This document shows positions 1 to 11,688 of a stretch of DNA of 64,000 nucleotides, piece by piece. The position numbers and the translations under genes are program-made. The notes under the pieces are model-generated. The model searched no databases. It was not told the DNA's origin and worked only from the letters and a program-made list of their open reading frames with translations. Source of the DNA: Delphinus delphis (taxonomy: Eukaryota > Chordata > Mammalia > Artiodactyla > Delphinidae); assembly GCF_949987515.2 (NCBI RefSeq), contig NC_082692.2, forward strand, positions 89,537,488 to 89,601,487, in the 5' to 3' direction. The number at the start of each line of letters is the position of its first letter. The stretch's first letter is position 1.

Positions 1-798
1 TTAGTTCCTCCTCACTATTAGTCTGTTTTCTTGTTACACCCACTCTTTTCTTCTTTCTCCTTCCTATCCTCCTTTCTTATATTCTTTTAATAATCTGGTT
101 CCCTAAGTGTATTGTTAATGCTTTATGTCTTTTTTTCTTGGTGAAAGGGATGATAAAGATGGCAAAATTCCCATATTCCCAATTTCTCAAAAGTTTTTCT
201 ATATGGATCACGTTTAAGGTCAGAATAGCTGTCAATCTGTATTGTTTCCTCATCCTTTAGACAATTTTAAATCAGTACGACTAGTGAAGAATGTTTCAGG
301 TGGTCTGCTTCTATCTGGAAAAGACTGCTAGATCACACCAGAAATAATTAGCCTTGTTTTTTGGTCTCTACCATGTCTTGCTTCTGCACCAGTTTTAATA
401 TAAGTGCAGATAACAGATATGACCTGCAACTTCTGTCTGGACAAGAGGCCCCTAGTTGCTTCAGGTGCTCTCCTATGAGCTGTGATTTCTAAGCGTGTGA
501 TGTCCAAATTCATCTAGAGGTGAAGATACTTTAACCATAACTAGTATATCCCCCTTTTCACCCCCAGCACCTATACCTTCCACTTATTAGGGGGGAGGGG
601 TCATTTTTGAACCATTTATATTCTTCCACTTTCCTAGACATAAGTTCAGTTCTACCTAGTTTCCACAATACGTATACTTTTTAACCTTCATATAGTACCA
701 CACTTATAAAACCTTAATCCATGAGAATATTTTCCTTTGCTCAAAGATATCTGGCTAAAATAAAAAATGACAACATGTATTTTTTACAAAAATTTAGA

Positions 799-1402
799 AC
801 AACTCTAACTTTCATATATTGCTGATGGAGATATCAACCGATACAACTTTGGAAAGTTCTTCTGTAGTTTTTTATAAAGTAAAACATGCATCTATCCTAT
901 GGCTCACTCCTAAGAACTTAATGAAGAAAAATAAAAAGTCCACAGATAGTTTTAGAAAAGAACGTTTATTTCAACCTAATATACAATGGTCCCGAGATGG
1001 AAATAATTCATATGTTTTTCAAGAAGAAAGCAGCCAAACACATTTTGGTATATTCATAGAATGGAATCCCACTCAGCAATAAAAAGGAAAGAAGTACTGG
1101 TAGTCACAACTACATAGGGGAACATTAAAATATGTTCAAGAAACCAGACACAAAACAGTATATTGGGAGTTTGGGATTGACATGTACACACTGCTATATT
1201 TAAAATTGATAACCAACAAGGACCTACTGTATAGCACAGGGAGCTCTGCTCAATACTCTGTAATAACCTAAATGAGAAAAGAATTTGAAAAGAATAGCTA
1301 CATGTATATGCATAACTGAATCACTTTGCTGCACACCTGAAACTAACATGACATTGTTAATCAACTATACTCCAATATAAAATAAAAATTGAAAAAAAAA
1401 AA
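799..1402 (+). mobile_element. L1 LINE fragment, 3' end, sense
   Basis: The first part is a decayed copy of the L1 ORF2 end: a wording like GCTGATGG followed by CAACTTTGGAAAGTT, then ATAGAATGGAATCCCACTCAG with an AATAAAAAGG run. It continues into a typical L1 3' UTR (GGGATTGACATGTACACACTG, GGACCTACTGTATAGCACAG) and ends in an A-rich tail at about 1390-1402. The copy is 5'-truncated and its reading frame is broken, so it codes for nothing intact. Confidence 0.8.
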
Positions 1403-1830
1403 GTACATTCTCCTTGATTACATTTTTATGAAATTCCAATACTGGCAGAAATAATCTATGATGATAGAAATCAGGTAGTTGTTACAATGGTAGAGATTGA
1501 CCAGAAGGGACATAAGAAAATTTCTGAAGAGATGGAAATGTTCCATATTTTATTTGGGGTTGGTGGTTTCCTAGGATTTAGATTGTTAAAACTAATTGGA
1601 CTGAACACTTAGGATCTGTGGATTTCATAGTATGTTCATTATATCAATTATATATGTCTCTATATATTTATATTCATATTTATATATAAGATTTCCAGAG
1701 ATAGATTGATTGATGTTCAGCAAAAGTGATATGTTCTTTTTCATCTTCAAGCTTTTATTCTCTGAGCAATGTCTGGCTGCTCATCTGCTGCTTGGATAGC
1801 TCCCAATCATCCTTCTGGTTTGAACATGGA

Positions 1831-2234
1831 AATTTTTTTTTTAAAGATATTTTTAACGTGCACCATTTTTTTTAACATCTTTATTGGAGTATAATTGCTG
1901 TACAATGGTGTGTTAGTTTCTGCTGTATAACAAAGTGAATCAGCTATACATATACATTTATCCCCATATCCCCTCCCTCTTGCGTCTCCCTCCCGCCCTC
2001 CCTATCCCACCCCTCTAGGTGGACACTGAGCTGATCTCCTTGTGCCATTCATCGACAGATGAATGGACCATTTTTAAAGTCTATATTGAACCTGTTACAA
2101 CATTGCTTCTGCTTTTATGTTTTGGTCCTTTGACCGCAAGGCATGTGGGATCTTAGCTTCCTCACCAGGGATCGAACCCGCACCCTCTGCATTGGAAGGC
2201 AATGTCCTAACCACTGGACCGCCAGGGAAGTCCC
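1831..2234 (-). mobile_element. CHR-type tRNA-derived SINE, antisense, split by an L1
   Basis: The 3' portion on this strand (about 2067-2234) is a reverse-oriented SINE. It contains GGGATCGAACCCGCACCC, which is the B-box region, followed by CTAACCACTGGACCGCCAGG and the end GGGAAGTCCC. The other SINE end, a T-run with AAAGATATTTTTAA, lies at 1831-1870. An L1 piece sits between the two parts. Rejoining is supported by ACCATTTTT occurring on both sides (1862-1870 and 2067-2075). Confidence 0.75.
1871..2066 (-). mobile_element. Truncated L1 inserted in a SINE, with a possible 5' inversion
   Basis: The segment reads antisense to the cetartiodactyl L1 3' UTR: AACATCTTTATTGGAGTATA (polyadenylation end), then the complement of the AACTGATTCACTTTG region, then GGACACTGAGCTGATCTCCT. 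The last roughly 20 bases (TCATCGACAGATGAATGG) match L1 ORF2 in the opposite direction, as expected from twin priming. The direct repeat ACCATTTTT flanks it. The 9-bp duplication and the short inverted part are modest evidence. Confidence 0.65.
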
Positions 2235-2932
2235 TAACATGGAATTCTTTTCAGAAGAATTTTCTGACCACAGATCATTCTAGCTTCCTTCTATGGGCTC
2301 CCTACAATGCTTCTGTCAAAGCACATATCATCCCACATTGACATTATCCACACTAGTTGTAACTAGTTTAACTGGTTAAGCTTTATACGGCATAGGCTTT
2401 ACTTTGCTGTATTCTAAGTCCGAAAATGGTCACAAAATAGGTGTTCAGAAATTATGTGATGATTGAATGATGGAATGAATGAATTCCAAGATCAGTGGTA
2501 GAGTCCTTGAACTTACACCTTGAAGTTAAATTTTTAGCAAGTACACCTAAACATGATTAATGCGGGCATCCTTCTGACTACAAATTGAGAAACACTGCTT
2601 CAACACAAGCATTGCTGGAGAAAATCAGTGTGTATTTTAAGTCCTTAGTATTTTATATCTTATAGCTTTTCTTAATAAGTTCATTCACTTATTCCCTTGA
2701 CATCCTATCACCACATCCTTAATTACAGAAAGCTAGTGATAGATAGGGAGACTATATCATCCAAATTGGGATATATTTAACTATAAGGGAATATGACAAT
2801 TACAGCAGGACAACAGGCATAAACTGGACAAACAGGGGTAAAATCGTATTCTACTTATGGAGAAGTAGGGCACAGAACTTTCAGGTAAGAATGAATACAG
2901 TAAGGATAATACTTATTTTTTCTGTTTTCTAG

Positions 2933-3136
2933 GTTTATCTTATGCGTGGACTTTCAATGATAACCCCTTATATGTCCAAGAGGACAACAGGCGGTTTGTC
3001 TCACAAGAGACAGGAAACTTGTACATTGCCAAAGTGGAGCCATCAGATGTTGGCAACTACACTTGCTACATAACAAACAAAGAAGCCCAGCGAAGTGTTC
3101 AAGGACCACCCACTCCATTAGTGCAGCGTACTGATG
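2933..3136 (+). CDS. CNTN6: CNTN6 exon: C-terminal half of Ig domain 2
   Basis: This 204-nt exon begins with GT completing a split codon and ends with a single G (phase 1 to phase 1). It encodes [15 protein letters not shown], then a run through [21 protein letters not shown] and a tail ending PTPLVQRTD. The Y-x-C motif supplies the second disulfide cysteine of Ig2, and NYT is a possible N-glycosylation site. The exon ends in the linker to Ig3. The acceptor is TTTTCTAG and the donor is GTAAGA. ATG 3019 is an internal methionine-like codon in another frame, not a start. Because the exon is symmetrical, skipping it would keep frame but destroy Ig2. The contactin Ig1-Ig4 region folds into a horseshoe used for binding partners; that is family knowledge. 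Confidence 0.96.
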
Positions 3137-5401
3137 GTAAGATGATGAGTTATCTTAGGGATATACTTTATCTGTGGATCTTGAAGCCTGGGGAGATCTG
3201 TAGAGCTTTCTGCTTCCCTCTGGTTCAGTGGAACCATATCATGTATGAGGTGAGGTTTAATTCACAATATGATGAAAATCACAAAAAATAATAGAAAACT
3301 ATATAATTTATCCACATAGCACAGTATAGATGATTCTGGGTATACTGTGCCATTTCTTCTCTGGCATTGGAACGGATCATCTTTTCTTTGCTTAAGAAGT
3401 ATTTTGTTTAAAAAAACAATGTTTGTTTGGGAGAGTAGGCAGGTGTATAGACATGTGTGGGTGCTGCCAAACTTATTGACTGAATTAATATATTTTCAAT
3501 GGACATATGACACAGCTTCTCTTTAATGTCTCCTTCTTTTCTGTATTTGTATCTTTTGTTCACCCTTTATTTTCCTGGTTGGCAAGGCAGGTAAACGATT
3601 CAGATCCAAGGAAAGTAAATCAAGTCAACATTAATTATGAGCATTCCAAAGAAAAATGCAACACAAGATTCGTACTAATTATATTCCTCCAAGGAACATA
3701 ATTCAGATTGGTCTTTGATGAGTTTTGTAGTTTAGTCAAGCTGGTACAAGATTTAGAGAGTTAGAAAACCTAAGGAAGTCACTGAAGTAGAAAAATCCTC
3801 TAGTTGATTCTTTAATTACATATTCACAGTGGGAAATGTAAAGATGGAAAATCTGTTGATGCATTTTGTGATCAGATTCTGGACTTGAAGTGTAACACTG
3901 CATAGAGTTTTTCTCCTCTCTAAGGAGCTTAAGAAAAGTAGGAATACAATGTTAATGATGGCTAAAGAATCATGGAACTAGCTCCTTAGAGGGAGTACTT
4001 ATGACAGAGCTTTTATAATCACTAACCATTCAAATATATTTTCACGGTCTTAATTCAGAATTCAGCAACCACTAGATTTATTCATAAGTCCAATTTCTCC
4101 CCTTCAGTGAGTACTCTCTTCATGATTGCAAGAGCTCATGAGCCACTAATATGCATAGAAACACTACCATATTTTCCTTTCTTCCCCCATCTACTCTTAG
4201 TTTCCTCTTTATCTCTTCTTAATTCCTTCATTCTTCCATCTCCTCTATTCTTTTAAACACATTTATGGTAAAAAATGACCAGAAGCATCATACATAATAA
4301 AAAAAAAAAAAACTCTTCTAAAAGTAGTCACTCAAGAAATATCAGATGTCAAAGAAATAGAAAACATAAAGTTTACCAGTTTAGTTGAATGAAGTAATAC
4401 TCTTGACCTCCTCAACCAGAGCCTCTTTGAATGTTTGGAATGATTAAGGTCTTAAAAATGAGGTATTTTCATTTTATATGTATTTTGTAAATTTCACTTT
4501 TTTGTGCACTTGTACTGGCAACCAATACATCATTTATGTTAGGAATGTATTATTCTGGTGTTTGGTATATAAGTAAAAATAAAAGAAATTCAACATTTTT
4601 AAAGATGTTTTAAAGAAATTTAAACATTTTAAACAACAGTTTGTTGTTGATTAAATTAATCAAGTTAACGAGGATAGCCTGGAGATACATTTCTACTTTT
4701 TCCAACTTTTCTGGTAGCTAGCATATTTACAATACCTTAGACTACTGTCTTAGTCTTATCTTAGCCCGTATCCATAATTCCTTTTGAAAATTTTTAAATT
4801 ATTAAAATAAATTTTTATACGGGTACAGTAAACTCATTTAGTGGTAAAACCTTAATAAACTGACATAAGAATATTTATGTCTTTATTTATCCCAACTACT
4901 TACTTCAAAGGTTTTGCTGCAAAAGTACCGATATTTTGGATTGAGGTGCTGTATCAGATCTATAACACAGTGTTAGCTAAAAACTTCTTTATTCCTAAGC
5001 AGATCTGACCCATGAGTTCTGTGAATGGGTGAAAGATCCAAGAAATCTCTAGAGAAGAAACTTGCTCGATAACTCAGAAGCATTTTAAAGCTGGGTATAT
5101 TCAGTTATTAATTGGAAATACTAATTCTTTTTAAGATGCTGTTGTGGAATATAGGGAAATTTGGAATGCCTCTATTCTGATACTTTGATATACCTTAAAT
5201 ATTTATTTTTTAGGGGAGAGAGGAACAAACTAATTCCTTAAATAGCATCATGAGGTTTCCTTGCCCTCTGTCACTCATTATAGTATAGAAAAATATTGTT
5301 AATTGAACAACAGAATAATCAGATTTTGGTAAATAAAGCATTTGCTTCATAGGAAACTTCTATTCTCTAGAAATGCTGCTAGCTCTTTTGGTATTTAACA
5401 G
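3137..5401 (+). other. CNTN6: CNTN6 intron (2.3 kb)
   Basis: The intron runs from GTAAGA to GGTATTTAACAG. I see an A-run at 4300-4311 and AT-rich sequence, but no recognisable mobile element or RNA gene. The open frame that continues from the previous exon past 3137 is read-through into the intron. Confidence 0.85.
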
Positions 5402-5504
5402 GTGTGATGGGGGAATATGAACCAAAGATTGAAGTGCATTTTCCTGAAACTATTCAAGCTGCAAAGGATTCATCTATAAAACTGGAATGCTTTGCCCTTG
5501 GAAA
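5402..5504 (+). CDS. CNTN6: CNTN6 exon: first half of Ig domain 3
   Basis: This 103-nt exon starts with GT, completing the glycine codon begun in the previous exon, and ends with AA (phase 1 to phase 2). It encodes [18 protein letters not shown], then [18 protein letters not shown] supplies the first disulfide cysteine of Ig3. The motif [11 protein letters not shown] is characteristic of the CNTN4/CNTN6 group. The codon split over the next intron is AA|T, an asparagine, giving the expected GNPVP after splicing. The donor is GTAAGG and is followed within a few bases by a GTTTT repeat. No frameshift or stop is present. Confidence 0.96.
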
Positions 5505-5509
5505 GTAAG

Positions 5510-5533
5510 GTTTTGTTTTGTTTTGTTTTGTTT
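5510..5533 (+). repeat. (GTTTT)n short repeat next to a splice donor
   Basis: About five copies of a GTTTT unit begin only a few bases after the GTAAGG donor at 5505. The run is T- and G-rich in the RNA. Confidence 0.85.
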
Positions 5534-6189
5534 CCTGGTTGTTTTAATTAAAACAAATGAGTATTTTGGTATTCAAATGCTGCTCTAAGGTAAATTAGCA
5601 AATAGACTTTAAATGCTGGGCAGAAGTGGAACTTTCTGATTGGACTTTAAATAAGCATGCCTAATACTCTGAAAGTGATTGGGGCGGCAATTTCCCCAAA
5701 TAAGCCGATATTTACTTGAGTTTGAGCACAATGAAACCCGTTTAGGCAGCACACTGCAAAGGAATAAGTGAGCTTGTATAAGACGGTGAGCAGGTCACTA
5801 AACTTTCGACGTAGCCTTCACTCCATCTCATCCTACATCCAGAAATATATTGCCTGGAGTGTCTCCTTGCTTAATTAATCAGCGACTCTTGTAAATGAAA
5901 AACCTGCACTGCTAGTGTCCAAAATAAGACTAATTAAAAGCCATTGTTCATAGTGGATAATTAGAATTGAGCCAAACCTGTCCTGGCAGTGGAGGCATTT
6001 TATTTTACTCAGATAAGTGTTTATCAGCAGTAGGTTTGGAAAGCTTTGAAGCCAGCCAAATATCTGCTTTTGTGCATGGAATATTGAGAACATTTCTTTG
6101 CTTTTTGGCAATATTCAAATTTTATTTTTATGCCCATAAACACCAGAATGAAGTAACAAAGTGATAGATAGATCAGATTTGCCATTTTA

Positions 6190-6345
6190 AAACACTGATG
6201 TACATATGAATTATCTGGGGGCACAGTTAAGTTGAAATTCTGTAGATCTGGGGTGATGTCTGATTGCTCCATATCTAACAGGCTCCGAGGTAATAGTGAT
6301 TCTTCTTGTCTACAGAACATACTTTGAAGAGTAAAGGACTTGACT
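6190..6345. mobile_element. MER5A-like hAT-Charlie DNA transposon remnant
   Basis: The sequence reads ATGAATTATCTGGGGGC, then GTAGATCTGGGGTGATG, then a GGCTCCGAGG and ACATACTTTGAAGAGTAA end. This is a decayed form of the common MER5A pattern (a statement about AATTACCTGGGG, AGGTCTGGGGTGGG and an ACTTTGAGTAGCA end, recalled from the family). It is non-autonomous and ancient. Confidence 0.6.
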
Positions 6346-7029
6346 CTCACTACCACATTTCAGGGCTTACTTATAAATCCAGAGTCTATTTGTAATGTGG
6401 GCCTCACATTCAGAAATAGTGACTTACATTCCAAACTATGGAAAACATCCTTAAAAGTCTTCATCTTGTTATTAAGTAAATATACTGAGTAATCCAAATA
6501 ATGCTGGTTACTACATCTTTTAGGTTCCTTTCTATATATGAAATCTTGTAGCTCTTTAAATTTCTCAGGTTATCCATTTTTCATATATTTAAGAGACCAT
6601 ATTTAATTTTTATACAATACTGGTCCCACAGTATTGTCCAATAAATAATTGACTGATTAAATGATTCTTTAAAAAGTGACAAATAGAGGCTTTGTCCATT
6701 TTTGTTTGCCTGCCTTTTAAGACATGATGAACTTTCACCATTTTCAAGCTTTCTCAGAAAATAAAGTATACAAAAAACACAAAATGTCAGCAAAATACTT
6801 TGACAATTAGTTGATTAATTTAAAAAGAAAACCAATGAAAGACAGTATCTGAAAATAATATTAATAGTTTATTCTATCATGTTTGGCATCAGGAAATATG
6901 GATTCCTGTAACTTAAAAAATACTCATATAATAAATAACTGAAAAGGATTGAGGCTGGTTCTCAAGAATCTCATGTAAATAAATTTCATTTGTTAATCAT
7001 TTATAACTAAGAATTTATATGACATACAT

Positions 7030-7400
7030 AATCCTCATAATTATGCAGGGTACATAATATTTTTATTATATATGAGTAAAATGAGGCTCAGATTGTACAA
7101 GTAACCTGTTCAATTTTATGCTTCTGATAAGAAAGAGAGGGCGATTCAGATTTAGTCCCACCTGATTTGAAGTTCTGAACTTAGAAACTTTGGAGTAAAT
7201 GGTTAAGATAACTGCTCTCCAAGTCAGAGGAGGCAGATTGAATTCCCAATTTTCTCAAGAGTTGTCTGACCATCAGCAAACATGCTGCTTAAGCTTTATG
7301 AATTCCCAGATTCTCACCCAAAAAATGTTATAATGATACCTGTCTCCTGTGTTTGTTTTGAAGATGAGAGTGGATAATACATGTAAAAACATGGCAAGTC
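7030..7400. repeat. MIR-like SINE fragments (decayed)
   Basis: 7030-7180 contains ATGAGTAAAATGAGGCTCAG and resembles a MIR in antisense. 7160-7400 resembles a MIR in sense, with ACTGCTCTCCAAGTCAGAGG followed by a TTGTCTGACC and GATACCTGTCTC series. Both are badly diverged and the boundaries are rough. Confidence 0.4.
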
Positions 7401-8689
7401 CGATGTGTATGTACAAAAAAAACCCCTGAATGGTAAAGTATACATTCATTGTTAAGTTTATACCTAAAGGAACTACTGCACATGAAATAAAATTAAGGAA
7501 GAATGGGAAAATGATGAGAATTACTTAATTGCACCTCATAGAAAATTGTCAAGGAAATAATTGATTTAATGGAGTATGCTTAAAAACACTTTACCTGCCA
7601 AAATTAATGTTGAAATTATATTTATTAAATTATTAATATGGAATTGAAATGCCTAGGGGTTAAAATGGAAAGTCCAAAGCATCCACAGGGTCAAAGAGAT
7701 AGTGTTAAAATGTCATGTATAAGAAACATATATTCTGTGTAACTGAAGTGCAGATCTAGTTCTCATTTCTTCAAATGAACAGAATGTGTATGAAAATGCT
7801 TTGTATACTATGGAAAATATTATACAAATTTTAGCTACTAACAAAAAGACTTTTTATATATGCTCGCCAATAGTTTTCAGAAAACAAGTTGCACTATAGT
7901 TGAAACATTGCAAACATACTGAAGAAGCTTGCTAGTCCATTAAAAAATTTGACATTTACCAAATACTTTACTGACTTTTTAAAATTTGCAACATTAACAA
8001 ACATAAAAACAATGCACTCCCTAGACAATTAATTACATAACAATTAATTAATAACAATCTGAAAAGAACAAAATCAAACCACTTTTTAAATTATAAATCT
8101 CTATTTGCAGATTTATTGCCAAGCATTTTACAAACTATTGAATGATAATTATAATCATGTTCTCTGACAGCTCTTTATAAAAATATTGCTGTTCAGCACT
8201 TGATTTTGTTTTTGTTTTTTTCCAAATGTTGGGACTGCTTTGTATAAATCCTTTTAAATCTACTTGTTCACTTTCTGAGGTACTGCACTTCTCTGTAATA
8301 AGTTCGATAAACCCCAAACTGAAACAAGCTAATTGGTTCAGTGAAGAATAGAATCAAAGTTCTTTTTCTTATTAACAATGTTTCTAAACACTTTTGCTAA
8401 CTACTGACTACTATTTATGCTATAAACTACACATTCATGAAACTAAGGTTTAAATATTTTAGTTAATAAGAGAAAGGAGGGAAAGTAGGAAGGGAGGGAG
8501 TAAGGAAATCAGTAGGTGGATAGGTGAATAGGAAAGAGGAACAAAAAAAGAAAAAATAACACAGGTCAATGCCACATCTTATTTAGTTTTTTATTTTTAG
8601 GACCTACGACAGTTCCTGAAATACTGACTAGTTTTCATTAAATATTTGTGGAAATACATTCTAAGTAATTAGGAAATAATTCCCTTTAT

Positions 8690-9121
8690 CCCTGGGAACA
8701 TTCTTTCTCTTGAATGGGTAGATTATTTTGGAATTTATCTTGCTTGTTGTTCTCTGAGCTTCCTGGGTCTACCGTTTGGTGGCTGTCATTAACTTTGGAA
8801 GATTTCCAGTCATTGTTATTTCAAATATTTATTCTGTTCATTTCCCTCTTTGTTCTCCTTCTGGTATTCCCATTAGACATCTGTTGCACCGTTTGTAATT
8901 GCCCCCAGTTCTTGGATATTCCATTCTTTTGCTGCTGTTGTTTGTTTGTTTGTTTGTTTTTTTCTCTTCATATTTTAGTTTGGGAAGTTTCTATTGATAT
9001 TTCTTCTAGTTTACTTACTCTTTCCTTCATCACATTCAGCCCACTGGTGAGCCTATCAAAGACATTCTCATTTGCATTAGTGTTTTTATGTCTATAATTA
9101 TTTTTTTGAATTTTAGAATTT
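8690..9121 (-). mobile_element. Old L1 fragment, antisense (part 1)
   Basis: Pyrimidine-rich sequence contains TTGGGAAGTTTCTATTGATA and CCACTGGTGAGCCTATCAAA, a pattern known from old mammalian L1 copies read in antisense. It continues beyond a younger L1 3' UTR insertion at 9122-9225. A (TTTG)n run sits at 8938-8965. The ORF over this region is a product of low complexity and not a gene. Confidence 0.6.
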
Positions 9122-9225
9122 CATTTATTTTTTATACAGCAGGTTCTTATTAGTTATCCATTTTATACATATTAGTGTATATATGTCAATCCCAATCTCC
9201 CAATTAATCACACCACCATCCCCCA
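9122..9225 (-). mobile_element. Short L1 3' UTR fragment, antisense, inside an older L1
   Basis: TTTTATACAGCAGGTTCTTA and ATATTAGTGTATATATGTCA are the complement of a cetartiodactyl L1 3' UTR (the end with CCTGCTGTATAAAA and a poly-A-rich tail). Only the last roughly 100 bases were inserted. The surrounding sequence resumes the older L1 on both sides. Confidence 0.7.
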
Positions 9226-10490
9226 GACCCTTTCTTAGAATCTCCTTTTTTTCTGCTACATTAATCATCTGTTCTTGCATGTTGTCTGCTTTTTCCATTA
9301 GAGCCCTTAACATATTAATCTTAGAAATTTTAAATTCCCAGTTTGATACTTTAAAAATATTTGCCATATTTGAGTCTGGTTCCAATGCTTGCTTTGTCTC
9401 TGCATTTGTACTTGTCAATGGGCCTTTTATATATTTTTTGTTGTTGCTGAAACCTAGATATGATGTAACAGGTAAAAAGAAGTGATTTTACGCTAGATTT
9501 TGGTGTAAATTTTTATGTTTATTTGGCACAGAGTTAGGCTGTGTTTACTGTTTGCTGTAGTTGTGGTGTCAGAGGCTAAAATTTCCTCCATTGTTTTTGT
9601 TTTTCCTCTTGTCTTTGGGTTTCCCTAGAGACTCTTTCTTAATTAAAGATTGAGGTTTGCAGTTTCTTTACTTGTAACCCCCAGCTATCATTCAGGAGCC
9701 CTATTGATGGTATGAATGTCCTTGTTAGCTAATTCTATAATCTCTGTAATTTACGAATCTGTTTCTGTTGACTGTTTTTTCTTCTTATCATGATTCCTAT
9801 TTTTTATGCTTTTTAGTTTATCTAGTAATTTAGATTGAATTAGAGACATGATAAATGTTGGGTTATTGAATGCTGCATTGTGGTATATTTATTTCAAGTA
9901 TTGGATTTTATTGATAGAAGTTAAGTTATGATGAATCTCATCTTTCTATAGCTTATTATTAAGCTTCCTTGGGTAGATATAGAGTAGATGTTAGTCTAAG
10001 GCCTGTTTACTTCTAAGATGCATCTCCCAATTGAATGCTCTAAATGTTTGCTAAGTCTCTCTTCTCGGGCTTGGTGGAACTCTAACATCTTCTAGCCCTG
10101 TTTGAGCTCTAAAATTTGTTCTTTGCCCAGCCTCATGTGACACTCTTACGTAGATTTTTGGAGCACTTTCTTTTTCTAGTCTCATCCTCTCTGATAGTTT
10201 GCTTTGCAATCCCAGCCACTTCAGTCACCTGTGTCTACTCAACTCGGGGATGCAGTCTTGTCCTATTTATTTTTGCTTTCTGATTCCGTGTTCTGGAAAG
10301 TGCCTACAGGTCGAAAATCAGGGATTCCAATGGTTTACTTCATACATTTCCCCTCCTTTAGGGATCACAGTTTTGTGCTACCCATTGTTACATCTCTGGA
10401 ATGTTTGCTTCCCATTATATTTGTCCAGTTTTCTAATTGTTCCCAGCAGGGTAAATACAGTTCCAGTTAATCCCACATCTCTAAAACCCA
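9226..10490 (-). mobile_element. Old L1 fragment, antisense (part 2)
   Basis: Continuation of the old L1: ATCTGTTCTTGCATGTTGTC, TTCCATTAGAGCCCTTAACA, CTTTGTCTCTGCATTTG and AAACCTAGATATGATGTAAC are landmarks of this L1 region in antisense. The 3' limit near 10490 is uncertain. Confidence 0.6.
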
Positions 10491-10499
10491 GGTATTTTT

Positions 10500-10625
10500 T
10501 AAGGCTAATTGTGAAGGTAAATAAGGTGAAGTTTAGAGAAATGAAATGACTTGATAAACATAAGTTGTAAATCTGAGATTCAAATCTAAATATCACTGAT
10601 TCTGACTTCAAAACTCATGCTCATA
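10500..10625 (-). repeat. MIR SINE fragment, antisense
   Basis: It has the run GAAATGAAATGACTTGATAA, then TAAATCTGAGATTCAAATC and TGATTCTGACTTCAAAACTC. These correspond to the complement of the MIR core and tRNA-like head. Confidence 0.5.
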
Positions 10626-11688
10626 GCCGTTTGATATTTACATCAAATTATCCTTTTAATATACGAATTAATTCCCCATGTGCAGATGTAGTTAGCTCTC
10701 AGTTCTGTAAGTGTTTTCCTTAAAAAAGGCTTGAAACATTTCAGCAAAATGGTAAAAAGATGTTATTTGGGGAATTAAATTATGGATGTATTTCCCATTT
10801 AGATTCTCTGTAATTACTAATAATTCAGCAAAAAAGTAAGTTCAATTTTATACATTAATTTTTTTTTAATGATTCAAAGATAACCTTTTCAAAATTCAAG
10901 TTGCTTTTGAATGAGAAGAAAAAAGTGTTTCTAAAAGTCAATCAGGGCCATTGTGGAGCATACAACCCACTGGTTTGTATGCGATGATGGTAATATCTAC
11001 CATTTATAAAAATCTGGGGTAGATGATTAGGGAGAGCACAGAAAACATGCCAATCAACCTAGGAGTCTGCTGCAATCATGCAGGCAAGGAGTATAGAGAG
11101 TGAGGTCTATAGAAGGCTGGCTAGAGTGTTTACTCATAGACCTTAACCATCTCAAACCACCACAGGCTAATGTGAGTATAGAATAATTAAGACAAAACTT
11201 CAGATACCTGCTTGAACTTTAATTACTATGACTTTGGGGACATGCAACTCACTTTCTATGTTGGAGTTTCAGAGCTGACATGATCACAGCTTTCAACTCT
11301 CACTTTTGTCTCATTTGTTTAACATGGCAGACTCTTAATTATCTAAGCTGCAAATTAATTGTATTGTGAAACACCTGAGAAACTCCTTGGATAGGTGCTA
11401 TGCAAATGTAATATGATTGACTTATAAATCTGTGTGTCTCCTCTCAAGAAAACATAGGCCTTTGCTCTTAGTAAAGAAGTTAAACTGATATCCCTCATAA
11501 CTCTCCTACCACTCTGGTAAACAACCAAACATATTTACTTTTCTTTTCTTTTTTGTGTGTGAATCTTAATTTAGTGACTTTGCTGTCAATGCTCTGGAAT
11601 GTAAATGAAATTAGTCGCTGCACTAAATGTTCCTATGTGTTCTGGAGCCTTCACACAGAGGACTATATTTATGTATACATGTATATCT

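Larger units (their letters stand above)
1..2932 (+). other. CNTN6: CNTN6 intron, 3' part (before window exon 1)
   Basis: Intronic sequence ending in a pyrimidine-rich acceptor (TTTTTTCTGTTTTCTAG) before the exon at 2933. It holds an L1 3' end (799-1402) and a SINE split by a small L1 (1831-2234), described separately. Positions 1-798 and 2240-2930 contain no gene that I can support. A weak match to a MER5-type terminal sequence lies near 2570-2605. Confidence 0.85.

Noticed and set aside
3019..3291. Open frame with an ATG that includes part of the Ig2 exon
   Set aside because: The coding part ends at the splice donor at 3137. The remainder is intron read-through, and the ATG is not in the CNTN6 frame as a start.
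8714..9097. 127-residue hydrophobic open frame that could suggest a membrane protein
   Set aside because: Its L/F/S-rich content comes from pyrimidine-rich antisense L1 sequence.
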